A stretch of DNA of 64,000 nt from Acidobacteriaceae bacterium (GTDB taxonomy: Bacteria > Acidobacteriota > Terriglobia > Terriglobales > Acidobacteriaceae): contig JAOAPN010000012.1 of assembly GCA_025462885.1 (NCBI GenBank), forward strand, positions 124,001-188,000. The letters run 5' to 3'. The number at the start of each line of letters is the position of its first letter. The first letter of the stretch is position 1. The position numbers and the translations under genes are program-made. The notes under the pieces are model-generated. The model worked only from the letters and a program-made list of their open reading frames with translations. It did no database searches and was not told the DNA's origin. Shown piece after piece: positions 35,451 through 43,512 of the stretch.

Positions 35451-36146
35451 TTATTGACCGTAAGTAGCGGCATCACCGTGCTTGCGGAAGTAGTGCCGAT
35501 CCAAAAGAGCCTGGGAGACCCCCGGATGTCCGGGGACGAGGGTGAGGGTCTTGTAGGCCATCTTTGCAACGGCTTCGAGGACGACGGCGTTATGAGCAGC
35601 GTCGTGTGCGTCTGTGCCCCAGACGAAGGGCGCGTGGCCATTTACGAGACAGGCGGGTACTGCGAGCGGATCGATGTTGTGCTGCTGAAAATGATGGACG
35701 ATGGCGAGGCCGGTCTCGTGAACGTAGCGGCCGGCGCAGGCCTCGTCGCTCAGCGGCGCGGTGCATGGGATCGCCCCGTAGAAGTAGTCGGCGTGGGTCG
35801 TCCCGAGCGCGGGGATCGCGAGGCCAGCCTGGGCAAAGCTGGTGGCGAACTCGGAGTGCGTGTGGACGACAGCGCCGATGGTCGGAAACTCGCGATAAAG
35901 GAGAGTGTGGGTGTCGAGGTCGGAGGACGGCTTGAGCGTGCCATCAACGGTCTTGCCGTGCAGGTCGGTGATGACCATGTGTTCCGGGTGGAGATCGTCG
36001 TAGTCGACACCGGAGGGCTTGATGACCATGAGACCCTGCTCGCGGTCGACTCCAGAGGCGTTGCCGAAGGTGTACAGGACGAGGCCGCGACGGACCAGTT
36101 CGAGGTTAGCTTCGAGTACGGCGGTGCGGAGTTCCTTGAGCAGCAT
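35451..36146 (-). CDS. araD: L-ribulose-5-phosphate 4-epimerase
   Basis: 231 residues. Class II aldolase/epimerase fold: GNASGVDREQGLMVIKPSGVDYDDL, the zinc ligands in VVHTHSEFATSFAQAG, GTTHADYFYGAIPCT, and the late His in VNGHAPFVWG. Converts L-ribulose-5-phosphate to D-xylulose-5-phosphate, joining arabinose to the xylulose branch handled by XylB. Convergent with GH43 and divergent from argJ. No araA or araB in the window. Confidence 0.93.
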   Translation of the reverse strand: MLLKELRTAVLEANLELVRRGLVLYTFGNASGVDREQGLMVIKPSGVDYDDLHPEHMVITDLHGKTVDGTLKPSSDLDTHTLLYREFPTIGAVVHTHSEFATSFAQAGLAIPALGTTHADYFYGAIPCTAPLSDEACAGRYVHETGLAIVHHFQQHNIDPLAVPACLVNGHAPFVWGTDAHDAAHNAVVLEAVAKMAYKTLTLVPGHPGVSQALLDRHYFRKHGDAATYGQ

Positions 36147-36273
36147 GAGAGGCCTCGGATAGCGTTTTTCTAAGAATACCCGGAAGACGTTTTCTTAACC
36201 AGCGCACCTTGGGTTTGATCTCGCGCACGGCGCAAAGGCAAAGAGACCCGTCGGCTTGATAGAGTAGAAGTCG

Positions 36274-37512
36274 ATGAAAAGTGAATTTTCGATGACTTCT
36301 TATGCCCTTCCGTTGGGGTTTGCGTGGGGCGCGGTGGCGGCCGGTATCAAGGCGAGCGGAAACCCGGACCTGGCGGCGGCGGTAGCCACAAAGGGCTCCC
36401 AGGCGGCAGCGATGTTCACCAAGAACCGCCTGGTCGCAGCACCGGTGACGGTCGGACGACGGCATCTGTCCGCGACCAGTGGACGCGTCGGCGCGGTGCT
36501 GGTGAACGCCGGCAATGCCAACTGTGCAACCGGGCAGGCGGGGATTGAGGCTTGCTTGCAGACCTGTGCGGCGGCGGCAAAGAGCTTCGGATGCATCTTC
36601 GACGAAGTCCTCCCCTCTTCTACGGGAATTATCGGAGTTCCATTTCCAACGGAGAAGGTGCTCGCCGCGTTGCCCAGCCTGAATGCTGCACTGGGTTCAA
36701 CGCAGGAACATGCGGAGTCTTTCGCGCGAGCCATCCTGACAACAGATACGAAGATGAAGGTAGCGCGCGCTTCCATTAATGTCGACGGCGTTGAAGTCCG
36801 CCTCTTCGGAGCGGCGAAGGGTGCGGGGATGATTCATCCGCAGCTCGGCGCGCCGGTCGGACCACCGCACGCGACAATGCTGGTCTACCTGTTTACCGAT
36901 CTGGATGCTTCTACCGCGGAGATGAACGCGCTGCTTGCTCCGGTCGTGGAGCGCAGCTTCAACTCGATCTCGATCGATGGCGATACCTCCACCAACGACA
37001 CCGTTCTGCTGCTGGCGAGCGGAGCGAGTGGTGTGAGGCTGGATGAACGGGTCTCCGAAACCTTCAAGAATGCTCTGGCGCTGGTCTGCGGATCGCTGGC
37101 GTTCCAGATCGTCGACGACGGCGAAGGCGTGACGCACGTCGTAACGCTGCACATCAGCGGCGCGGTCAGTGAAGAGGACGCGAAGTCCGTGGCAAAGACG
37201 ATTGCCACCTCTCCCCTGTGCAAGACGGCCTGGAGCAGTGCCGACCCAAACTGGGGGCGATTGCTGGCTGCTGCGGGACGGAGTGGCGTCGCGATCGACC
37301 CGGAGCGGGTCACAGTGACGATCGGGGACGAACCGGTATTCGAACGCGGAATGCGTGCGGCGGGCTTCGACGAGACCGCGACCCACGCTGTGATGCAGCG
37401 GCGGGAGTACACCATCCACATGCACCTCGCGATGGGCGAGGCAGAGTGCCACTACATCACCTGTGACCTGACGGAAGAGTACGTTCGAATCAACGCGGAT
37501 TATTCCACGTAA
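36274..37512 (+). CDS. argJ: Glutamate N-acetyltransferase/ornithine acetyltransferase
   Basis: 412 residues. Recycles the acetyl group between N-acetylornithine and glutamate in arginine synthesis. Made as one chain that self-cleaves before a Thr in the HATML block into alpha and beta parts; KGAGMIHPQLGAPVGPPHATMLVYLFTDL is clear, as are SFNSISIDGDTSTNDTVLLLASG and the C-terminal end RINADYST. The first ATG is used; a second ATG six codons in is possible. No other arg gene nearby. Confidence 0.95.
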   Translation: MKSEFSMTSYALPLGFAWGAVAAGIKASGNPDLAAAVATKGSQAAAMFTKNRLVAAPVTVGRRHLSATSGRVGAVLVNAGNANCATGQAGIEACLQTCAAAAKSFGCIFDEVLPSSTGIIGVPFPTEKVLAALPSLNAALGSTQEHAESFARAILTTDTKMKVARASINVDGVEVRLFGAAKGAGMIHPQLGAPVGPPHATMLVYLFTDLDASTAEMNALLAPVVERSFNSISIDGDTSTNDTVLLLASGASGVRLDERVSETFKNALALVCGSLAFQIVDDGEGVTHVVTLHISGAVSEEDAKSVAKTIATSPLCKTAWSSADPNWGRLLAAAGRSGVAIDPERVTVTIGDEPVFERGMRAAGFDETATHAVMQRREYTIHMHLAMGEAECHYITCDLTEEYVRINADYST

Positions 37513-37625
37513 TCAGAGACGGCATGGCGTCGTCCGGGGTGGGAGAAGGTGACGTTTCTTTCCCCGAGGATTTATCTTTGTTATGGCTGTATAAGCAAAC
37601 GTTTCGCGAGGATTCCAAAGACCCT

Positions 37626-40304
37626 ATGACCACCAAGCTTGAAACACCCGCCAAGCAGGACTTTCTTGAAGAGGTATCGGAGTGGATTGAGGCGTTTGAC
37701 GACGTCATCGCCGCGGACTGGGAGAACGGTGCCGAACTGCTGAGTGCGTTGAAGTTGCGCGCCCGCGAGGCCGGGGTTCCTACTCCCAGTGAGGTGATCA
37801 CACCCTACCGGAACACGATTCCGAAGCATGACGAAGTCGCCTATCCGGGCGACCGCAGCCTGGAGCGCCGGGTGGAAGCACTGATTCGCTGGAACGCCAT
37901 GGCGATGGTGCATGGGCAGAACAAGAAAGACGCAGGCATCGGTGGACATATTTCAACGTATTCTTCGCTGGCGACGCTGCTGGAGGTTGGGTACAACCAC
38001 TTCTTTCACGCCAAGTACGGTGAAGAGCCAGGTGATTTCGTTTACTTTCAGGGTCATGCTTCGCCTGGCGTCTATGCGCGGGCCTACCTCGAAGGCCGGT
38101 TCGATGACGCCCGTCTCAAGAATTTCCGCCACGAACTGCGCTCGACGCCGGGTCTCAGTTCCTACCCTCACCCGTGGCTGATGCCGGATTTCTGGAACTT
38201 TCCCACCGTTTCGATGGGAATCGGTCCGCTGAACGCCATCTATCAGGCTCGCTTTATGCGCTATCTGGAGAATCGTGGCCTGATCACCAAGACGGATCGC
38301 AAGGTCTGGGCTTTCGTGGGAGACGGCGAGACGGATGAAGTCGACACCCTGGGGGCGATCTCGCTTGGTTCCCGCGAGAAGCTGGACAACCTGATCTTCG
38401 TCGTCAACTGCAATCTGCAGCGGCTTGATGGTCCGGTCCGTGGCAACAAGCGGATTATCGACGAGTTGGAAGGCATGTTCCGCGGTGCCGGTTGGAACGT
38501 CATCAAGGTGATCTGGGGCTCGGATTGGGATGAGTTGTTCGACCGCGACCATACCGGCCTGCTGCTGCGCCGGATGGAAGAGTGCGTCGATGGCGACTTC
38601 CAGACGTTCAAGGCCAAGGATGGCGCGTATTTGCGCGAGCACTTCTTCGGGAAGTATCCCGAGTTGCTGGAGCTGGTGAAGGATAAGACGGATGCCCAGT
38701 TGGAGCGGCTGCATCGCGGCGGTCACGATCCGGCCAAGATCTACAATGCCTACAAGCGCGCCATCGATCATAAGGGCGGCCCGACGGTCATTCTGGCCAA
38801 GACGGTCAAGGGCTACGGTCTGGGCACGGCGCAGGCACGGAATGCGACCCACTCCGAGAAGAAGCTGACCGATGATGGTCTGGCCGAGTTCGTGAAGCGC
38901 TTCGACATTCCGGTGCCTGAGCAGGCAGCGAAGGATGGAGCGTTCTACCGTCCGGAAAAGGACGCTCCGGAGATCGTCTACATGCAGGAGCGCCGCAAGG
39001 AACTGGGCGGCTATCTGCCCAAGCGCGAGGTCCCGGCGCTCGACTTTACCGCCCCGGCACTCAGCACCTTTGCGGAGTGGACGGGTGGGTCGAACAATCG
39101 CTCGGTCTCGACGACACTGGGCTTTGTGAGCATTCTGCGGCACCTGATGAAGGATCCGAAGATCGGCAAGCTGATCGTGCCGATTGTTCCCGACGAGGGT
39201 CGTACCTTCGGCATGGAATCGGCGATCCGGCAGGTGGGCATCTACGCACCCGAAGGACAACGCTATACGCCGCACGATGCGGACATGCTGCTGTTCTACC
39301 GCGAGGCGCAGGATGGGCAGATCCTTGAGGAAGGCATTACCGAAGCGGGTTCGATGGCTTCGTTCACGGCGGCCGGCACGGCCTATGTGAACTACAAGGT
39401 TCCGACGATTCCCTTCTACATGTACTACTCGATGTTCGGATTCCAGCGCATCGGCGACATGGCGTGGGCGTTCGCGGACTCGCGTGGCAAGGGCTTCCTG
39501 ATGGGCGGCACGGCTGGCCGCACGACCATGCTGGGCGAAGGCCTGCAGCATCAGGACGGCCACAGCATCGTGCTCTCGAGCACGGTTCCGACCTGCGTGA
39601 CCTATGATCCGGCATTTGTCTATGAGCTAGCGGTTGTAGTCCAGAACGGAATTCGGCGGATGTACGAGAAGGGCGACGACGTCTTCTACTACATCACCAT
39701 GTACAACGAGGACTACCCGATGCCGGCGATGCCGGAAGGCTCTGCGGAAGGGATTCTGCGGGGACTTTACAAGCTGAAGCCGGCTGCGTCTGGCCCTGCC
39801 ATGGCCCAGTTGTTCGGCAGCGGACCGATTCTCAACGAAGTGCTGCGCGCACAGACGATTCTGGCGGAGAAATATAGCGTCCAGACAGATGTCTGGAGCG
39901 TAACCAGCTATACCGAACTGCGGCGCGATGCGCTGGCGGTCGAGCGTTGGAACCGGCTGCATCCGGCGGAGAAGGAGAAGCAGAACTATCTGCAAACCAC
40001 TCTGGCTGGGGCGCAGGGCCCGATCATTGCGGCCAGCGACTACATGAAGGTGATCCCCGATGCTTTGGCTCCCTGGCTGAACGCGGGACCGACGCCGCGC
40101 CTGGTAACCCTGGGTACAGATGGCTTTGGACGCAGCGACAACCGCGAGCACCTGCGACGGCACTTTGAAGTCAGCGCCGAGGCGATCGTCGGAGCAACGC
40201 TTTCGAAGCTGGCGCGCGAGGGCAAGTTCAAACCGAAGGCAGCCCAGAAGGCTCTGCTGGAGCTGGGTCTGGATGTTGAAGCAGCGGATCCGGCAAGGGC
40301 ATAG
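37626..40304 (+). CDS. aceE: Pyruvate dehydrogenase E1, homodimeric
   Basis: 892 residues, the AceE type. Decarboxylates pyruvate with thiamine diphosphate and passes the acetyl group to E2. The cofactor motif is intact (FVGDGETDEVDTLGAISLGSREKLDNLIFVVNCN), as are GHASPGVYARAYLEGR, MEECVDGDFQTFKAKDGAYLREHFFGKYPELL and the ALPHA-like VSTTLGFVSILRHL region. ATG 37626 is chosen for alignment with the family N-terminus; an upstream ATG would add 34 unlike residues. No aceF or lpd gene follows; a terminator and a degenerate E1-alpha paralogue do. Confidence 0.95.
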   Translation: MTTKLETPAKQDFLEEVSEWIEAFDDVIAADWENGAELLSALKLRAREAGVPTPSEVITPYRNTIPKHDEVAYPGDRSLERRVEALIRWNAMAMVHGQNKKDAGIGGHISTYSSLATLLEVGYNHFFHAKYGEEPGDFVYFQGHASPGVYARAYLEGRFDDARLKNFRHELRSTPGLSSYPHPWLMPDFWNFPTVSMGIGPLNAIYQARFMRYLENRGLITKTDRKVWAFVGDGETDEVDTLGAISLGSREKLDNLIFVVNCNLQRLDGPVRGNKRIIDELEGMFRGAGWNVIKVIWGSDWDELFDRDHTGLLLRRMEECVDGDFQTFKAKDGAYLREHFFGKYPELLELVKDKTDAQLERLHRGGHDPAKIYNAYKRAIDHKGGPTVILAKTVKGYGLGTAQARNATHSEKKLTDDGLAEFVKRFDIPVPEQAAKDGAFYRPEKDAPEIVYMQERRKELGGYLPKREVPALDFTAPALSTFAEWTGGSNNRSVSTTLGFVSILRHLMKDPKIGKLIVPIVPDEGRTFGMESAIRQVGIYAPEGQRYTPHDADMLLFYREAQDGQILEEGITEAGSMASFTAAGTAYVNYKVPTIPFYMYYSMFGFQRIGDMAWAFADSRGKGFLMGGTAGRTTMLGEGLQHQDGHSIVLSSTVPTCVTYDPAFVYELAVVVQNGIRRMYEKGDDVFYYITMYNEDYPMPAMPEGSAEGILRGLYKLKPAASGPAMAQLFGSGPILNEVLRAQTILAEKYSVQTDVWSVTSYTELRRDALAVERWNRLHPAEKEKQNYLQTTLAGAQGPIIAASDYMKVIPDALAPWLNAGPTPRLVTLGTDGFGRSDNREHLRRHFEVSAEAIVGATLSKLAREGKFKPKAAQKALLELGLDVEAADPARA

Positions 40305-40348
40305 TTTCTCGCTGCAACATCTGCTGAATACAGTACTGTGTCATTAGG

Positions 40349-40372
40349 CGAGGGTCCTATTCGGGACCCTCG
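40349..40372 (+). terminator. Terminator after aceE
   Basis: CGAGGGTCC / GGACCCTCG stem with a short loop, 45 bases past the aceE stop and 31 before the next gene. Confidence 0.7.
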
Positions 40373-40402
40373 AACTTTATCTGGAGACGGAGTGTCAGAA
40401 CG

Positions 40403-41359
40403 ATGGCTGTGAAGGTGGGCGGTAAGGGTGGAGTTAAGGCAGCGGCTAAAGAGGAAGCAAGTACACCGAGCTTCGAAAATCCGCTGGTGCCGCATGCGGT
40501 GTTGCGGGAGATGTATCGGAAGATCGTGGAGTCGCGTCTACTGGGTGATTATGCGCACCGGCTGGTACGTGGAAAAAAATCAGCACCGGCTCTGGGATCG
40601 ACCTCCGGGCAAGAGGCTTGCAGGGTAGCGTTGACCCAGGGGTTGGGCTTGGGAGACCTGGTAATGGATTCGCAACCGGGCGGCCTGACGGGCTATCTGC
40701 TCGGGGCCAAGCTGAAAGAGGTCCTTGCCGAGATTCTTTCCGTGAAAGACAAGAAAGCTGTCTCCGACAGGAAGATTTCAGCGAGTCGGCTGCTGCCCTT
40801 CGTGGAAGATGCGGAGACGCGGCTGTTCGCCGGCCTGGGAGTTGCAATTCTCGCAAAGCAGATGCAGCGGGCGGATGGCGTGGTGATCTTCGTAGAGCAC
40901 CACGAGGCTTCTCATAAAATCTGGCGACGGGTGCTCACTCTCGCCGCGAAGCAGGAGTTGCCGGTAATCTTCATGGCGCTAGCCAGGAGCGGTAAGGCGA
41001 AGATCAAGGTCGAGTTGAGCGGTATGGCAGATCGCTGTGGCGTGCCGGGCATTCCAGTCGACGCAACCGATACAGTGGCGCTCTACCGGGTGGCACAGGA
41101 ATCGCTGGTGAGAATACGGGTTGGCGGCGGCCCAGTGCTGATTGAAGGGGTAGCGTTTCCAGCTGCCCGGCAAGGGAAACACGGCGGGGAGGATCATGGT
41201 CCTGCGACGCACCTCGCAGGCTATCTACTGCAACGACAGGTAGTAAGCCCAGAGTGGCTCTCGGGAGTGGATAAGGACTTTCGCAAGCAGCTCGCGGCAC
41301 CCAAAGCGGTCATACGCAAGAAATTGTCCTATCGAAAAAATGCGATAAGACAAAGATAA
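40403..41359 (+). CDS. Degenerate 2-oxoacid dehydrogenase E1-alpha-like protein
   Basis: 318 residues. The overall order of the thiamine-dependent E1-alpha fold is seen: LREMYRKIVESRLLGDYAHRLVRGKK, STSGQEACRVALTQGL, LFAGLGVAILAKQMQRADGVVIF, KQELPVIFMALARSGK, VPGIPVDATDTVALYRVAQESLVRIRVGGGPVLIEG. The thiamine/magnesium motif (GDG ... NN) that should follow GVAILAKQ is absent; VEHHEAS stands in its place. Catalysis is therefore doubtful, and a structural or regulatory role is possible. The C-terminus is basic (KKLSYRKNAIRQR). Preceded by a terminator, so it probably has its own promoter. Confidence 0.65.
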   Translation: MAVKVGGKGGVKAAAKEEASTPSFENPLVPHAVLREMYRKIVESRLLGDYAHRLVRGKKSAPALGSTSGQEACRVALTQGLGLGDLVMDSQPGGLTGYLLGAKLKEVLAEILSVKDKKAVSDRKISASRLLPFVEDAETRLFAGLGVAILAKQMQRADGVVIFVEHHEASHKIWRRVLTLAAKQELPVIFMALARSGKAKIKVELSGMADRCGVPGIPVDATDTVALYRVAQESLVRIRVGGGPVLIEGVAFPAARQGKHGGEDHGPATHLAGYLLQRQVVSPEWLSGVDKDFRKQLAAPKAVIRKKLSYRKNAIRQR

Positions 41360-41450
41360 GACTCCAATCTGGGTCGGCGATTGCATCCAACAAACTAGTA
41401 CCGACGTTTACACTCTGAAATGATGACGCTGGTTTAGCGTCGAGGTGCGA

Positions 41451-43361
41451 GTGCCGATCAGAATTTTTCTTGCTTTCGTTGCGGGAATCGCTTGCACCGT
41501 TTCGACCTTGTCGGCCCAGACGGTACCGTCTGCTCCTGCGCCCTCTGCAACCCCCGCCGAGACGATTGCCGCATCGCCGTCTGTCGAAGCGCTTCTCCCC
41601 TACGGACCGACACCTTCTCAGGATCAAACTGCGGAACCCGCGCCGCAGCAGACAACACCCACTGAGACAGCACCGGGGCCGTCGACGCCGCAGGAGCCTT
41701 ATAAGCCCTACGTTCCCTACGGGACCATGGCCGAAGACCTGAAGCACGATCATCTTGGTTCGGCTTACATCCCGGTGGATAGTTGGGTGTACCCCGCGAT
41801 GGTGCGACTCTATTCGTTAGGTTACGTTGACACCATGTTCCTGGGGATGCGCCCGTGGACGCGTCGCAGTCTGCTGCACATGCTGCAGGAGTCGCAGGAC
41901 GATATCCTCGCCGACGATAGCCAGGAGGCGCAGAACATTCTGGCAGCGGTTCTGCAGGAGCTGAAGGCAGAGTCCCTGGACCGCAATGTGCCGCGAGGCA
42001 TGGTGTATGGAGTGCAGTCCGGCTATACGCGGCTGATGGGTGTTGATGGTCAGACATTGCGGGACAGCTTTCATCTCGGGCAGACGCTGAACAACGATTA
42101 TGGCCGTCCCTACCAGAGTGGCTTCAATACTGTGACGGGGTTTTCTACCTTGAATGAGTGGGGACGTTTTTCCCTTCACGTGCGCGGGGAATATCAGCAT
42201 TCGCCCTCTGCGGCCGGGTACTCCCCTGAGCTCACGAAACAGATTTCTTTGGTGGATGCAATCGAGTATGCGCCTCCGCATGTGCCACAGGCTACCATTC
42301 CGGCCGGGCCGATCGCGGCTCAGAATCCCTTCCGGATTATTGACGCAAGCCTTTCATTCCATGTGCTGGGCCATGAAATTTCCGGAGGCAAGTCGGATGC
42401 GTGGCTTGGGCCGGCGGCGGGCGGGGCGATGGCTTGGTCCAATAACGCCGAAAATATGTACGCCTTCCGTATTAACCGGGTCGAACCCCTGCACGTACCG
42501 CTGCTCTCCCGCGTGCTTGGGCCTCTCCGCTATGATTTTTTCTACGGGAGCCTTCAGGGTCATACCTATCCGAATCATCCCTTCGCGCATTCGGAGATCT
42601 TTTCGTTCCGCCCCACCTCGAACTTCGAGTTTGCTTTTCAGCGAACGATTATCTTTGGTGGCAAGGACCACTCTCCTGTCACCCTCGGTAAATTTCTAAG
42701 CAGTTTCTTCCACTTGACGGATACGACTAAGGCTGTGAAGTACTCCCGGGACGATCCGGGGGCACGGTTCAGCGACTTTACCTTCTCCTGGCGCCTCCCT
42801 TTCGTTCGAAAATACGCGACGCTCTACATGGACTCGATCGCGCATGACGATGTAAGTCCGATCAGTGCTCCGCGGCGCGCAGCGTTTCGTACCGGCGTGT
42901 ATCTCTCTCAGATACCAAAGTTTAATAAAATGGACTTTCGCGTAGAGGCCGTCACCACCGATCCAAGGACCGGACGAAGCGTCGAGGGATCCTTCAACTA
43001 CTTCGAGACGATTCAGCGTCAGGGCTATACCAACAAAGGCTTCATTATGGGCGATTGGATCGGCCGTGAGGCAAAAGGCGGTCAGGCCTGGATTACGTAC
43101 CACCTCTCAGGGAATGAATGGGTCCAATTGGAATATCTCAACAAGAAGACTCCGCACGACTTTATCCCGGGTGGGACGACCCAGAATCAACTGAAAGCAA
43201 CCGTTGTGAAGCGATTCGGACGCGACGTAGAAATGAATGCCTGGGTGCAATATGAGCGCTGGAAGGCTCCCATTTACCTGCCGGGACAGCAATCGAATAC
43301 GATTGGAGCGTTTCAGTTGACCTGGTTCCCCGCCCTGCATACCAGTCCGCCAACGCGTTAG
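41451..43361 (+). CDS. Wzi-family capsule-assembly outer-membrane protein
   Basis: About 636 residues. Signal peptide (MPIRIFLAFVAGIACTVSTLSAQ), a long Pro/Thr/Ala-rich linker, a helical SLH-like stretch (YIPVDSWVYPAMVRLYSLGYVDTMFLGMRPWTRRSLLHML) and a beta-barrel region with many aromatic strands (FHVLGHEISGGKSDAWLGPAAGG, FEFAFQRTIIFGGKDHSPVTLGKFL). This arrangement matches acidobacterial Wzi-like proteins that bind exported polysaccharide. GTG 41451 is chosen because GAGG lies five bases upstream; GTG 41445 is also in frame. Opens the exopolysaccharide cluster. Confidence 0.85.
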   Translation: MPIRIFLAFVAGIACTVSTLSAQTVPSAPAPSATPAETIAASPSVEALLPYGPTPSQDQTAEPAPQQTTPTETAPGPSTPQEPYKPYVPYGTMAEDLKHDHLGSAYIPVDSWVYPAMVRLYSLGYVDTMFLGMRPWTRRSLLHMLQESQDDILADDSQEAQNILAAVLQELKAESLDRNVPRGMVYGVQSGYTRLMGVDGQTLRDSFHLGQTLNNDYGRPYQSGFNTVTGFSTLNEWGRFSLHVRGEYQHSPSAAGYSPELTKQISLVDAIEYAPPHVPQATIPAGPIAAQNPFRIIDASLSFHVLGHEISGGKSDAWLGPAAGGAMAWSNNAENMYAFRINRVEPLHVPLLSRVLGPLRYDFFYGSLQGHTYPNHPFAHSEIFSFRPTSNFEFAFQRTIIFGGKDHSPVTLGKFLSSFFHLTDTTKAVKYSRDDPGARFSDFTFSWRLPFVRKYATLYMDSIAHDDVSPISAPRRAAFRTGVYLSQIPKFNKMDFRVEAVTTDPRTGRSVEGSFNYFETIQRQGYTNKGFIMGDWIGREAKGGQAWITYHLSGNEWVQLEYLNKKTPHDFIPGGTTQNQLKATVVKRFGRDVEMNAWVQYERWKAPIYLPGQQSNTIGAFQLTWFPALHTSPPTR

Positions 43362-43512
43362 GCTGACAGAATTCATTGGAGATGAGGTTTTAAAAGACTG
43401 TTTTCAAAGACTAAAGGTGGCAGCATACAATTCTTCGGGTTCCTCGGATGAAAATGCGTCCGATTTACGATAAGGCTGTTTGGCTCGTACCACTGAGATA
43501 GATTGGAAGACG

